DNA of 64,000 nt from Nitrosopumilus cobalaminigenes (GCF_013407145.1 NZ_CP026993.1:1-64000), one strand, 5' to 3'; positions 1 to 9,377 are shown, counted from the first letter of the stretch. Numbers and translations are program-made. Notes: a model not told the origin generated them from the sequence alone.

Positions 1-141
1 CTTTTTCTTTAATTTTTTTTAATAGAAAATCTAAAACTAACTAAAAATAATTAATTACAAACTAAACTACTATTACTATTCTATTCTATACTCTCTTAAT
101 TCAGATATGATTGTGTTAGTGTTGACAGGAAACAAAGGTGT
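1..141. other. Probable edge of replication origin (AT-rich tract upstream of cdc6)
   Basis: About 110 bases of almost pure A/T (1-110), followed by an origin-recognition-box-like element next to the cdc6 start. In archaea the origin usually lies beside the orc1/cdc6 gene, and AT-rich tracts there serve as unwinding elements. The assembly seems to have been opened here, so the rest of the origin would lie at the other end of the chromosome. This is inference from position and composition; only one clear box is visible. Confidence 0.5.
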
Positions 142-144
142 GTG
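126..144 (+). other. Origin recognition box-like element
   Basis: The sequence CAGGAAACAAAGGTGTGTG matches the core of archaeal ORB elements (a GGAAACAAAGG core followed by a G-rich tail) bound by Orc1/Cdc6. It overlaps the first codons of cdc6, as expected for an origin-proximal, possibly autoregulatory site. I saw no second exact copy in this window. The assignment is by eye against the remembered consensus. Confidence 0.5.
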
Positions 145-1350
145 AGTATGTCTGATCCGATAGATGATTTACTAGATGCTGCAGAATCAGGAAAATCGAT
201 TATAAAAAATCGTGATATTCTTCATTTTACATACATTCCAGATATTATTCTTCATAGAAAAACTGAACAAGAACAAGTCACCCAATCTCTACTACCAATT
301 CTAAAAAAATCAAGACCGTCAAATCTTCTAGTATATGGTAAACCAGGAACCGGGAAAACCTTGGTAGTTAAAAAAGTACTTTCAAAAATCCAAGAAAGGG
401 TAGAAAAATCAAATTTTCCAATTAAACTTGTATATTCAAATTCCAAAGAAGAGACCACATTATACGGATTATTGGTCAGTTTAGGCAGGCAATTAGACCT
501 AAAAGAGAAGGAATTACCCACAACCGGACTCGCAATCAGCGAAGTCTTCAAAAGACTACTAAACAAAATTGATGAGGGAAAACTTAATGCAATTTTTGTA
601 ATTGATGAAATTGATTATCTGGCTCAACTAGTAGCAAAAACAGGAAAGGATATTCTATACCAATTAACCCGAGCAAATGAACGTCTTACCCAAGGCTCTC
701 TTACTTTGGTAGGAATATCAAACGACCTAACATTCAAAGAAAAATTGGATCCTCGTGTAATTAGCAGTTTAGGGGAAGAAGAGATTGTCTTTACCAATTA
801 TGATGTTGAACAAATTAAAAAAATTCTTGAAGAAAGAATCAATGAATCATTTATTGAAAATTCAGTACAAGAACCAGCCCTAAATCTCATTGCCGCACTT
901 GCTGGCGGAGAACATGGGGATGCCCGTAGAGCTATCGATTTACTTCGGGTAGCAGGGGAACTTGCAGAACGGCAACAATCCGACAAAGTTACAATTGACC
1001 ATGTCCGAGAAGCCTCTCAAAAAATGGAAGAAAATAAAGAGGAAAAATCCCTCAAATCATTCCCACTTCATGAGAAATTGGTACTTATCGCAATAATGAA
1101 GGCAAATGGGTCCTCCACAGGCGAAATTTATTCTTTATACAAAAATCTCTGTAAGACAGTTGGAAAAGATGAGCTTACCCAAAGAAGAATCACTCAAATG
1201 CTTAGTGAAATAGAATTATCTGGATTAATCTCTGGAAGACTAATCCATCAAGGAATTCATGGAAGGACAAAAAAATTCAAACTAACAATATCATCTGAAA
1301 TGATAAAAAAAACATTCAAAGAAGATCTAACTTTGCAAGACATTGTCTAA
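142..1350 (+). CDS. cdc6: Orc1/Cdc6 replication initiator ATPase
   Basis: Binds origin recognition boxes and loads the MCM helicase. It is an AAA+ protein of typical family length (402 aa): Walker A GKPGTGKT at about residues 66-73, Walker B IFVIDEID at about 151-158, a sensor-1-like stretch (VGISND), a sensor-2 region with GDARRAIDLL near 263-272, and a C-terminal winged helix (about 315-395). Start is GTG at 142, with ATG two codons later (148) as an equally good choice. It converges on the DP1 gene, overlapping by 24 bp at the 3' ends. An ORB-like element sits on its start, pointing to an adjacent origin. Confidence 0.96.
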   Translation: MSMSDPIDDLLDAAESGKSIIKNRDILHFTYIPDIILHRKTEQEQVTQSLLPILKKSRPSNLLVYGKPGTGKTLVVKKVLSKIQERVEKSNFPIKLVYSNSKEETTLYGLLVSLGRQLDLKEKELPTTGLAISEVFKRLLNKIDEGKLNAIFVIDEIDYLAQLVAKTGKDILYQLTRANERLTQGSLTLVGISNDLTFKEKLDPRVISSLGEEEIVFTNYDVEQIKKILEERINESFIENSVQEPALNLIAALAGGEHGDARRAIDLLRVAGELAERQQSDKVTIDHVREASQKMEENKEEKSLKSFPLHEKLVLIAIMKANGSSTGEIYSLYKNLCKTVGKDELTQRRITQMLSEIELSGLISGRLIHQGIHGRTKKFKLTISSEMIKKTFKEDLTLQDIV

Positions 1351-2787
1351 ATTAGAACTATAATTTTGATGGAAAACTTGGAAAGTTTTCAAATTTACCA
1401 TAATAGCAATACCTGGATTTGGAGTCATTCCAACACTTGCCTGAAATGGTGTTTGTTTTTGCCAAGAGCCAGAGTTTACCAATAAAATTCCCTTGTACAT
1501 ATCCAATTGTGCTCTATGAACATGACCTACATGGAAGATGTCTGGAATGTCTTGAATTACCAAAAGATCCTCCATTTCAGGCGCGATTGGGGTTTGACTG
1601 CCATAAATTGGACTAAGATGTCGTGCTCTAAGTAGGTGTTTCATTACATTTGTTGGATGATCATAACTCAGACCTGGTGTGGTCTTTACAATATCATCTA
1701 TACTTTGACCGTGAAACATTGAAACAATCACACCATTTAATGAAACCACAGAAGGATTACCTACCATTATCACATTTTCCCTTTCCCATAAACCAGAATT
1801 GTATTTTTTAGGAATTGCTGGTTGTGGTAGGGCTCTTCTTCCAGGATCGTGGTTTCCAGGCATTATGATGATTTTGACATTCTTTGGAATTTTATCAATC
1901 AAATCTTCTGCTTTTTTTAATTGCTCCTGAATTGTCTGACAAACCAATTCTTTATTCTGGTTGGGGTAAATTCCTACTCCATCTACCACATCTCCACCAA
2001 TTAGGACAAATCGTATTCTTCTAGCAACTGGGTCCGGACTAGATATCCATGATACAAAATCTGAGAATTCTTCCTCCATGAAATACTTGCTTCCAATATG
2101 AAGATCAGAAAGAAACACGGCATATGCCTCACTCTCTGATTTGTTCTTTGCCTGTTCTGGAAGATCTGGCAAAACTAAATCTTTAATGATATATCCTGAA
2201 TTTTTTGCTGAACCTATTCTTGCCATTACAAACTGGTCTAGCAGAAGAGTTCCTGCGGTTTTCTGCAATTCCTCATCAAAAATTATGCCCTCAAAGGAGC
2301 CTGAAGGGTCCTCAAGAACAATCTTTGTTATATTTCTCTCAGAATTCCTTGTGGTAACTAATCCACATACATACAAGTCATCTTCAATTTTTGCATTTTT
2401 CAATGATGCTGCAGATTTGAGCATCTTTGATTCGGGCCTATCTGAGATAATTCGTTTAAGTTTGTTAAATCGACTTGAAAATAATGCATTGTATCCTTTG
2501 ACTCCCTCTCCTGATGTGATCTTGTTAGTTGGATCAGACAATACCTTAACTTCACTTTGTAAAGATGAATCCTCCTTAATTCCAAGATATGTCTCTAAAT
2601 CATCTTGATTAATTTGAAATAATTTTTGTTTTGTTTTTTCTCTAACAATTTCCTTGATGATTTTTTCAAGTTTTCTTACATCTACATTTTCTAAGATTTT
2701 AAAAGCATCTGGATGGATCTGAAACCCCTTGTTTAATGCATAGTTTAATGCAAAGGTGAGTTCCTTTTTCATATCCAAAAATATCAT
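1327..2787 (-). CDS. dp1: DNA polymerase D (Pol II) small subunit DP1, 3'-5' exonuclease
   Basis: Proofreading subunit of archaeal replicative polymerase PolD. N-terminal helical region, OB-fold-like region at about 135-205, then a calcineurin-type phosphoesterase domain with SDLHIGS (about 227-233), GGDVVDG (264-270), GNHD (311-314), FHGQ (358-361) and GHVH (421-424), the metal ligands expected for an active Mre11-like nuclease. Length 486 aa is normal. Start may be 2787, or the ATG at 2772 that gives an MKKEL N-terminus. Its position beside cdc6 places two replication genes at the putative origin. Confidence 0.95.
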   Translation of the reverse strand: MIFLDMKKELTFALNYALNKGFQIHPDAFKILENVDVRKLEKIIKEIVREKTKQKLFQINQDDLETYLGIKEDSSLQSEVKVLSDPTNKITSGEGVKGYNALFSSRFNKLKRIISDRPESKMLKSAASLKNAKIEDDLYVCGLVTTRNSERNITKIVLEDPSGSFEGIIFDEELQKTAGTLLLDQFVMARIGSAKNSGYIIKDLVLPDLPEQAKNKSESEAYAVFLSDLHIGSKYFMEEEFSDFVSWISSPDPVARRIRFVLIGGDVVDGVGIYPNQNKELVCQTIQEQLKKAEDLIDKIPKNVKIIIMPGNHDPGRRALPQPAIPKKYNSGLWERENVIMVGNPSVVSLNGVIVSMFHGQSIDDIVKTTPGLSYDHPTNVMKHLLRARHLSPIYGSQTPIAPEMEDLLVIQDIPDIFHVGHVHRAQLDMYKGILLVNSGSWQKQTPFQASVGMTPNPGIAIMVNLKTFQVFHQNYSSNLDNVLQS

Positions 2788-2827
2788 CTGGTTTAATTAA
2801 ATCTGCGCCTACACCAACCCTCAAATA

Positions 2828-3391
2828 TTGTTCATGAGGTATCGCAATGTGAATAAAATTAGAATAATCACATTTTTTGTATTTCTAGGACTTTTTGCAG
2901 CAGCATATCAAATTGGCTCAATGTCAAATGTCACTGAGGAAGAAGCAAATGCCTTCATGGCAGAATTTGAAGAACTAGTTTTAGATATTGATGCATTTGG
3001 AATATTCACTCATAATTTGACTTTAGCATTACCAATGTTTATTCCAGGATTTGGTGTTGCATGGGGACTATTCTCTGCATGGTCTACGGGCTTTGCATTT
3101 GCATCTATTGCACTAACTGCACCACAAATTGCTGAAATACATCCCCTTTCGATTCTTTTCTTATCTCCATTTGGATTAATGGAGCTTGTTGCATACTCTT
3201 TAGGAATTTCTAGGAGTTTTATTTTGATTAGAGCAGTAGTTAAAAAAATAGATTTGATGCCATTACTCAAACCAACTCTTATAGAAATTGGAATTGTAAC
3301 TGGACTTTTGTTAGCTGGAGGATATCTGGAATTTTACATGATCGAATTAGCTCAAGAACAAGGGTTGATGAACATGCCTGGATTCGAATAG
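2828..3391 (+). CDS. SpoIIM/DUF95-like membrane protein
   Basis: A 187-aa polytopic membrane protein with about four or five hydrophobic segments (near residues 11-30, 60-80, 85-100, 108-130, 150-170). The pattern, with a helix-breaking PMFIPGFG followed by W/G-rich helices and a late SPFGLMELVAYSLG motif, fits the stage II sporulation protein M (DUF95) family, whose archaeal members have no defined function. The TTG start at 2828 precedes an ATG at 2834; the ATG is probably the real start. It is divergent from DP1 with a 40-bp gap holding both promoters. Confidence 0.75.
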   Translation: MFMRYRNVNKIRIITFFVFLGLFAAAYQIGSMSNVTEEEANAFMAEFEELVLDIDAFGIFTHNLTLALPMFIPGFGVAWGLFSAWSTGFAFASIALTAPQIAEIHPLSILFLSPFGLMELVAYSLGISRSFILIRAVVKKIDLMPLLKPTLIEIGIVTGLLLAGGYLEFYMIELAQEQGLMNMPGFE

Positions 3392-3472
3392 TTGTTTTAC
3401 CTATGGATTTGCCTAATCAGTCTAAAATAATTTAGTAGCAAATTATAAACCAAATTAGACGAGAAATTAACC

Positions 3473-4372
3473 ATGAGGGCAGCCATTACATTACTAGCTT
3501 TACTTGTAGTTTCATCAGGATATTTTGTAAATGAGGCATTTGCAGAAATTTCTGAAAATCAAGCATTCCTTTTAGAGGGTTCGGGCTTTGCAGTAACTGA
3601 AGAAATTATCAGAATATCTGAAATTGATTTAGGTTTATCTTCACAAGATCAACGTGGAAGTACGATTAACTTTCAAACAGAAGATGGATTTATCACATTA
3701 GATAATGAAGAATTCCTAATTTCTAATTTAGAAGGGAAATTTTTACGTGAAGGAAAATATATTAGAATTAATGGTGAAATCGAAAGTTCAAGTGGATTTG
3801 ATACATCAATTAGCTTTTTTGGAAGACTAGTTAGTGAAAGTAAAGATGCAGCAGTTTACGGATTTACAGGTAGAATAACAACCTCAGATGATACTTACAA
3901 AGTAATTTACACTACAAAACTATCCAGTTTAACTAAAATAGATTCTGTTTCATCAGAATCTGTAACATCTGATGAAACCATAATTCACATTCTCAAATAT
4001 TCCTCAACTCAAGGAATTTCTAATAATGCAGCTCCTGGACAGCAATCAAGTTCTACAAGATTAGGATTTTTCTCTCATGATAGAATTTCAGTAGAACCTG
4101 GCTCTTCAATTATAATAGTAAATAATGATTTAGTTTCTCATAGTATTATTAGTGGAAAAGAAAACTATGGGGATCGGCATAATCCATTTACTCCAGATGA
4201 TAGAATAGTTACAGGTGCAGTTGAGCCAGGAGATTCTGTTGTAATTACATTTGATGATGCAGGATTCTACAGATTGTATGATCCTGATTACCCATGGATG
4301 AAGATTGTAGCCTATGTATTTCCAGCCTCAGACAGTCTAGTATTAGGTAAAGGACAAAACCTCGGAAACTAG
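3473..4372 (+). CDS. Exported protein with C-terminal cupredoxin-like domain
   Basis: Has a signal peptide (residues 1-24, ending NEAFA). Residues about 30-150 form an uncharacterised beta-rich region. Residues about 195-285 look like a cupredoxin fold (ISVEPGSSIIIVNND, then DAGFYRLYDPDYPWMKIVAYV). A histidine (LVSHSI) and a late methionine are present but the usual Cys-x4-His-x4-Met copper loop is not, so copper binding is uncertain. Blue-copper-like exported proteins are abundant in ammonia-oxidising archaea. The gene converges on cbiE with a 4-bp overlap. A TGCCTAA motif lies 57-63 bp upstream. Confidence 0.7.
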   Translation: MRAAITLLALLVVSSGYFVNEAFAEISENQAFLLEGSGFAVTEEIIRISEIDLGLSSQDQRGSTINFQTEDGFITLDNEEFLISNLEGKFLREGKYIRINGEIESSSGFDTSISFFGRLVSESKDAAVYGFTGRITTSDDTYKVIYTTKLSSLTKIDSVSSESVTSDETIIHILKYSSTQGISNNAAPGQQSSSTRLGFFSHDRISVEPGSSIIIVNNDLVSHSIISGKENYGDRHNPFTPDDRIVTGAVEPGDSVVITFDDAGFYRLYDPDYPWMKIVAYVFPASDSLVLGKGQNLGN

Positions 4373-5082
4373 TTTTCCCATTGCCATCTATAATTCATGT
4401 ATGAATCAAGACTGACCTGATTAAACACCATTACAGACAAGTCAGAAAATTCTTTTCCTTCCAATTCTTTCACTGTTCCCTCAAAACTAGTTTCATTCTC
4501 AGTAGTAATTGCCTCAAAAACATGAACTTTCATTTTTTCTGTTTTAAAATTATGCTCTCGAAGATAAACTGCAATCTCTGAAGGCATGAAGTGTTTGTCT
4601 GGTTGTTTAGGCCAAGGTCTTGGAACCAAAACCACACTAAAACCATCAATGAGTGCCTTTTGCAATTCCAATTTTTTATCTTCAATTGGTGTTGTAACGT
4701 GCATTGTAATCACCTTAGATTTATCCAGAGGAACTTTAGCTCTTGATGCTGCAACTTGAATTGAACTAATTCCTGGTACAATTTCCACTTCACCAAAAAT
4801 TTCTATTAATCTATCTACTACTTCCGATTCTGAAAAATTTACATCTCCGGTAAATGGTATTACTAAAGTTCTATCGCCAAGCTCGGGAAGAATTTTTTGG
4901 TAAGAGTCTTCTTGATCATTCATAGTAATTTCATAGATTTCTTTTCCTACAATCAATTCTTCAATTGTTTTTAGAGTATACTTGTAACCTATAACAACAT
5001 CACAATTCTGAACTATTTCTTTAACAATTTCTGTCACATATTTTGGAGAACCAGGCCCAACACCTACAGCATATACTTTCAA
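4369..5082 (-). CDS. cbiE: Cobalt-precorrin-7 C5-methyltransferase CbiE
   Basis: SAM-dependent methyltransferase of corrin-ring (cobalamin) synthesis. The tetrapyrrole methylase fold shows in AVGVGPGSPKYVT at the N-terminus, FTGDVNFSES near residue 80, and VEIVPGISSIQVAASR near 98-113. At 237 aa it matches stand-alone CbiE. Its usual partner CbiT (decarboxylating C15 methylation) is encoded about 42 kb away at 47014-47604, so the two subunits are separate proteins and separate loci here. It lies 2 bp downstream of the hypothetical gene at 5085-5576 and is probably co-transcribed with it. Confidence 0.92.
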   Translation of the reverse strand: MKVYAVGVGPGSPKYVTEIVKEIVQNCDVVIGYKYTLKTIEELIVGKEIYEITMNDQEDSYQKILPELGDRTLVIPFTGDVNFSESEVVDRLIEIFGEVEIVPGISSIQVAASRAKVPLDKSKVITMHVTTPIEDKKLELQKALIDGFSVVLVPRPWPKQPDKHFMPSEIAVYLREHNFKTEKMKVHVFEAITTENETSFEGTVKELEGKEFSDLSVMVFNQVSLDSYMNYRWQWEN

Positions 5083-5084
5083 GT

Positions 5085-5576
5085 TTACTTCGTAAATTTT
5101 TGCCTGTCTTTAATATATTGCACAAAAGGCTCCCAATCCACTTTCATGTATTTTGTAGGCTCTTTTGCAGGATATTTTACCCAATCTTGGGCTATTGAAT
5201 ATTGAAATTTCTCATCTTTTCCATCTTTTTGATACTCTAATTGTAATGAACTTCCCCAATCTTTTTCTGTAAAACTTATACTTGAAATATCATCAAAACC
5301 CAACTCAACATTTCTCTCATCTTCACAATCATTCATCAAATCTTCTTCATTATACCCATCATGACGAATCATTGTATTTTTTGATTTGATAAAATTAATC
5401 ACTTGTCTTTGAGTAATTGCTTTCCACCAATTCATCTTGGATTCAGTTTTATGAACAAACATCAAATGCTTGTCTGTTAATACTAACATGCCTTCTTTTC
5501 CACCAATTGAAAAGAACTTTTTAGATTCTCTCCACACTGAAACTAAATGTGCCTGAATCTTTTCTTCAGGTTCCAT
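5085..5576 (-). CDS. Conserved hypothetical protein, possibly PH-like
   Basis: A soluble 163-aa acidic protein with no signal peptide or membrane segment. Alternating beta strands in the N-terminal half (GMLVLTDKHLMFVHKTE, about residues 28-45) and a later IS-x-I-x-F-T strand resemble the bacterial PH-like fold, but I cannot name a family. It sits 2 bp upstream of cbiE on the same strand. Start ATG at 5576. Confidence 0.6.
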   Translation of the reverse strand: MEPEEKIQAHLVSVWRESKKFFSIGGKEGMLVLTDKHLMFVHKTESKMNWWKAITQRQVINFIKSKNTMIRHDGYNEEDLMNDCEDERNVELGFDDISSISFTEKDWGSSLQLEYQKDGKDEKFQYSIAQDWVKYPAKEPTKYMKVDWEPFVQYIKDRQKFTK

Positions 5577-5649
5577 ATTCGTAGAATTATTAGACTTTGT
5601 TAAAAACTAATACAATTAGCTTTTAAGTGAGCACCCATGGAAAAAATTA

Positions 5650-7179
5650 TTGAATAAAATATTTTTGATATTATCAGCTTCATTACTTTTAATTGGTTTA
5701 GGAAATACTGCATTTGCTCAATTTGATGACAAATTAGTAGTGTTAGAAACAGAACAGGGAACTATTGTAATTGAATTCTTTTTTGAGGATGCACCAAACC
5801 ATGTTGAGAATTTCATTAGCTTAACTGAATCTGGATTTTATGACGGAGTTTTATTTCATAGAATTATTCCTGGATTTATGATTCAGGGTGGAGATCCTAA
5901 CACAATTGATGGTGATCCTAGTACATGGGGAACAGGTGGACCAACCACAAGCGTAGATGCTGAATTTAACACAATAAAACACAATCGTGGAATAGTCTCA
6001 ATGGCAAGATCTGCTGATCCAAACAGTGGAGGTTCACAATTTTTCATTGTTCATGCTGATTCAAATTTTCTAGATGAACAATATACTGTATTTGGTAGAA
6101 TTGTAACCCAAGAAAGTTTTGAGACACTTGATAAAATTGCATCAGTAGATACTGCATCTCAAGACAGGCCACAAGATCCTGAACAAGTAAAAATCACAAA
6201 AGCTACAACAATTAATCGCTCTGAAATTTCTAATCTACTTGAATTAGATGCACCAATTCGTACTGAATCTATTATAACACCAACATCTTCAACTGTTAAT
6301 CAACAATTTGAAAGCACTGAACATGAAATAGGATTTAGTGTTCCTGAAGGATGGTTATTACAAACTCCAGATAAAACACAAGCAAATGCACCTGATGTTG
6401 TAGCAGTTGGACCTAAAACAGGATCAATGAATCCTGTAATCTCTTTAACAGTACAAGAAACTGGTGATAGGACATTAGATGATCTAATTGCTGAAAAACT
6501 TGAAACAATCAAACCTGTAATTGAAGCAGGAAATCTCAAAGTAAGTTCACAGAAAAAAACTATCATTAATGGATATGAGGCATATGTTACTGAAGCTCAA
6601 GGATATTTTTCATCTAATGGAGAAAATTTCAATGTACGATTCAAAGAAGTAATGATTTATGATACTGAAAAATTCTATACTCTAGCTTACAGTAATGGAT
6701 TAGGCGATTTCAAATCCCAACTTTCAAGTTTTGAAGAGACACTTGATTCTTTTGAGATATTAACTGAGGGTTCATCTAATGGTGATTCTACAGATGAGTC
6801 ATCAACTGAAGAAGGCGGTGGATGTCTAATTGCAACTGCAACATTTGGTTCAGAGCTTGCACCACAAGTTCAACAACTCAGAGAGCTTAGAGATAATACA
6901 ATTTTATCAACAGCATCTGGAACTGCCTTTATGAGTGGATTTAACCAATTCTATTACTCATTTTCTCCTGTAATTGCTGATATGGAACGTGAACATCCTC
7001 TCTTCAAAGAATTTGTAAAACTTTCACTTACTCCAATGTTATCTTCATTATCAATTCTAAATCATGCTGAAATTGATTCTGAGGAAGAAATGTTATCTTA
7101 TGGTATTGGAATCATTTTGATGAATGTTGGAATGTATTTTGTAGCACCTGTAATAATTATCTATAAAATTAGAAAATAA
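5650..7179 (+). CDS. Exported cyclophilin-type peptidyl-prolyl isomerase with CFI-box C-terminus
   Basis: Signal peptide at residues 1-23 (NTAFAQ). Cyclophilin domain about 27-185 with FHRIIPGFMIQGGD and SQFFIVH, retaining the catalytic arginine and Q/F positions. Then a beta-rich domain (about 215-370, beginning EIGFSVPEGWLL), a low-complexity S/T/D/E linker, and a GGGCLIATATFGSELAPQV motif at about 388-406, the CFI-box C-terminal module of archaeal surface proteins, followed by a terminal membrane helix (about 480-505). Start must be TTG at 5650, because the upstream ATG at 5638 runs into a stop. It probably folds or anchors surface proteins outside the cell. Confidence 0.88.
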   Translation: MNKIFLILSASLLLIGLGNTAFAQFDDKLVVLETEQGTIVIEFFFEDAPNHVENFISLTESGFYDGVLFHRIIPGFMIQGGDPNTIDGDPSTWGTGGPTTSVDAEFNTIKHNRGIVSMARSADPNSGGSQFFIVHADSNFLDEQYTVFGRIVTQESFETLDKIASVDTASQDRPQDPEQVKITKATTINRSEISNLLELDAPIRTESIITPTSSTVNQQFESTEHEIGFSVPEGWLLQTPDKTQANAPDVVAVGPKTGSMNPVISLTVQETGDRTLDDLIAEKLETIKPVIEAGNLKVSSQKKTIINGYEAYVTEAQGYFSSNGENFNVRFKEVMIYDTEKFYTLAYSNGLGDFKSQLSSFEETLDSFEILTEGSSNGDSTDESSTEEGGGCLIATATFGSELAPQVQQLRELRDNTILSTASGTAFMSGFNQFYYSFSPVIADMEREHPLFKEFVKLSLTPMLSSLSILNHAEIDSEEEMLSYGIGIILMNVGMYFVAPVIIIYKIRK

Positions 7180-7185
7180 TTTTTT

Positions 7186-8559
7186 TTACCAAACATCATC
7201 TACTTCATCAAGAAGCTTGTATTCTTTTTCTGTTTCACGTTTCATTAGTTTTAGTCTAGAGATATCTCTATCAAAGAACAAATCTATTACCCAATCAAGG
7301 AATACACGTGTTTTTTTATCAAACGTTGTAATTTTTGATAGGTATACATTCCTCCAAATTAACCAAGCCCAAAATCCAGAAATATTCATACCCAAAAAGG
7401 TGGCAATTCCTGATCTTTTTCCAATGATTGCCATTTGGCCTTTAGAATGATAAACAAATTTTTCTTTTGTAGAATTTTTAATTAATGAAATTAAATTTTT
7501 AGCTGCAGTTTTTGCTTGAGCCTCTGCAATTTGAGCAGTAGGTGGCAATGGTCTTTGTGTTTCAGGATCTATATGTAATGCACAATCACCAATAGCAAAT
7601 ACTCCAGGGAAATCTGTAACCTCTAAGTAATCATTTACAATGAGTTTTCCTTTCTCCGTTTTGAACATTGATCTTTTAATGGTATTAACTGGAGTAACTC
7701 CTGCAGTCCAGATCAATGTTTTTGTCATTACAGAATCAATTTCAGATGTATCGATTGAATCTTTTAGATGTTCATCTAATGATTTTGTAGTAACTTCATT
7801 TCCATCAAAACTAGTTACAGCAGTTTTTAGTCTAATGTCAATTCCTCTTTCTACCATCTTTTCTTTAGCAAAGTCTGCTAGTTTTGCATTAAATCCTGGT
7901 AAAATCATACCTAATGCCTCTAGAACAATTACTTTGAGATCTTCTTTGAGAATTGTAGGATAATGTTTTCTTGCATCCAATAAAAGATCCATTAATTCAC
8001 CAGCAGTTTCAATTCCTGCAAATCCTCCTCCAACAACTACAAAATTTAAAAAACTTTTTCGAAGTATTGGATTTGTTTCATTTTCTGCTTGTTCTAGCAT
8101 ATCGATAACTCTATTCCTTAACACAACAGCATCATTGAGTGTCTTCATTGTGTATGCATTTTTTTCAACATCTGCCATTCCAAAAAAGTTAGTTTCACTA
8201 CCTAATGCAACAACTAGAAAATCATAATGAATTGAGATGCTTCTTTTATCTCCTGTTCCCCATAGCGTAACTAGTTTTCCATAAGGATCAATGTTTTTGA
8301 TTCTGCCCTCATAAAATTTTGTTTTTTTACAAATAGTTCTAATTGGTAAAACAATATGTCTTGTTTCAATCATTCCAGAAGCTACCTGTGGCAACATTGG
8401 TGTAAATAATAGAAAATTATCCTCACTTACCATTACTAGTTCAATTTCAGGATTATTGCCAAATTCTTTTTCTAATTGCCTGGCACATTCTACTCCAGCA
8501 AATCCTCCTCCCAAAATCACTATTTTTTTCTTATTTCTGGCCAATCGTGTCCTTTCCAC
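7186..8559 (-). CDS. Type II NADH dehydrogenase-like FAD/NAD(P) oxidoreductase
   Basis: Non-proton-pumping NADH:quinone oxidoreductase family (457 aa). Two Rossmann folds: FAD-binding VILGGGFAGVECARQL near residues 13-28 and NAD-binding FVVVGGGFAGIETAGEL near 170-187, plus TLIWTAGVTP and the second FAD motif FAIGDCALH near 320. The C-terminal region (AWLIWRNVYLS, then charged helices) fits the amphipathic membrane-anchoring end of NDH-2 enzymes. Converges with the cyclophilin gene, separated by a T-rich gap of 6 bp. NADH as the physiological donor is inferred. Confidence 0.88.
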   Translation of the reverse strand: MERTRLARNKKKIVILGGGFAGVECARQLEKEFGNNPEIELVMVSEDNFLLFTPMLPQVASGMIETRHIVLPIRTICKKTKFYEGRIKNIDPYGKLVTLWGTGDKRSISIHYDFLVVALGSETNFFGMADVEKNAYTMKTLNDAVVLRNRVIDMLEQAENETNPILRKSFLNFVVVGGGFAGIETAGELMDLLLDARKHYPTILKEDLKVIVLEALGMILPGFNAKLADFAKEKMVERGIDIRLKTAVTSFDGNEVTTKSLDEHLKDSIDTSEIDSVMTKTLIWTAGVTPVNTIKRSMFKTEKGKLIVNDYLEVTDFPGVFAIGDCALHIDPETQRPLPPTAQIAEAQAKTAAKNLISLIKNSTKEKFVYHSKGQMAIIGKRSGIATFLGMNISGFWAWLIWRNVYLSKITTFDKKTRVFLDWVIDLFFDRDISRLKLMKRETEKEYKLLDEVDDVW

Positions 8560-8613
8560 AAATGGGGTGAATATATGCTATAAGAATAATTTTCAGTAAA
8601 TTCACTACTATGC

Positions 8614-9279
8614 TTAAGTTCTCATAATATCTGAATGTAAAATATCATAAGCCCTAGAAGAATCCCTTTCATTTAGAATAATTGTGATATTATCCTGACT
8701 GAAAAATGCGTTTACCAATTCTACTCCATTTGCGTGTAATACTTCGGCTACATAGGATACTACATCTGATTGATTTTGTGCATTGGGGATTGAAATTCTG
8801 ATTTTTGCAAGACCAGTACTAAACATATCATCATTTTCTGGAACATTACTGAAAATCTGTCTAATATCATCCATATCTTCAGCTAGAAATCTAAACGAAT
8901 CAGATAGTCTGAAAAAATCATAATTGTTAGTTACCTTAGAGAATTTATCTAAAATTACCATTGGATCCATTTCATTTGAATCCTTAATTGAAAACTTTAC
9001 ATCCATTATTCCATCAGTCAAAGCCAATCTTGCATTTTTCAAAACTGATTCATCTTTGACTTCATCCTTGATTTCAAATGAATCTGCATATCTTTTGATT
9101 GCAACAACTACGGTATTGAGATTAACTGAATTTCCTAGAATTTTTTCAATCTCGGGTTGAATCTTTACTGCCAGCGCTGTATAGTTGATCAAATCCATCT
9201 TCATGCAATCATAAATTGAACGATTCCTCGTGATGATTTCTCGTACAACTTCTGGTATGGACATGTTTGTAGTCCTCAT
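8614..9279 (-). CDS. ACT-domain-like regulatory protein
   Basis: A 221-aa soluble protein. The N-terminal part is helical (residues 1-75, SIPEVVREIITRN). The C-terminal 65 residues (LAKIRISIPNAQNQSDVVSYVAEVLHANGVELVNAFFSQDNITIILNE, read in parts) have the beta-alpha-beta-beta-alpha-beta layout of the second ACT domain of aspartate kinases. No catalytic domain is seen, so it is probably a stand-alone ligand-binding regulator. It is divergent from hsp20 and shares its spacer. Start could be the MRT or the MSIPEV methionine. Confidence 0.65.
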   Translation of the reverse strand: MRTTNMSIPEVVREIITRNRSIYDCMKMDLINYTALAVKIQPEIEKILGNSVNLNTVVVAIKRYADSFEIKDEVKDESVLKNARLALTDGIMDVKFSIKDSNEMDPMVILDKFSKVTNNYDFFRLSDSFRFLAEDMDDIRQIFSNVPENDDMFSTGLAKIRISIPNAQNQSDVVSYVAEVLHANGVELVNAFFSQDNITIILNERDSSRAYDILHSDIMRT

Positions 9280-9291
9280 TAAGATTATTAT

Positions 9292-9367
9292 ATTATGTCA
9301 GTTATAATAGGATTATGTAAGAAATCAAAGAAATACACATAATCTTTATATAATGTCATATACATTA
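9292..9367 (+). promoter_or_regulatory. hsp20-cdc48 promoter with TATA box and operator-like repeats
   Basis: A clear TATA box CTTTATATA lies at 9344-9352, placing the transcript start about 9375, just before the hsp20 start, so the message is nearly leaderless. A perfect inverted repeat TAATGT-5nt-ACATTA (9351-9367) overlaps the TATA 3' edge. ATTATGT occurs at 9292-9298 and 9312-9318 and inverted (ACATAAT) at 9337-9343. This layout fits repressor control of a heat-shock unit; the regulator is unknown. Confidence 0.6.
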
Positions 9368-9377
9368 CATACTATAG

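Noticed and set aside
1419-2608. Plus-strand frames opposite the DP1 gene
   Set aside because: They lie within a well-supported minus-strand gene and have no recognisable protein features.
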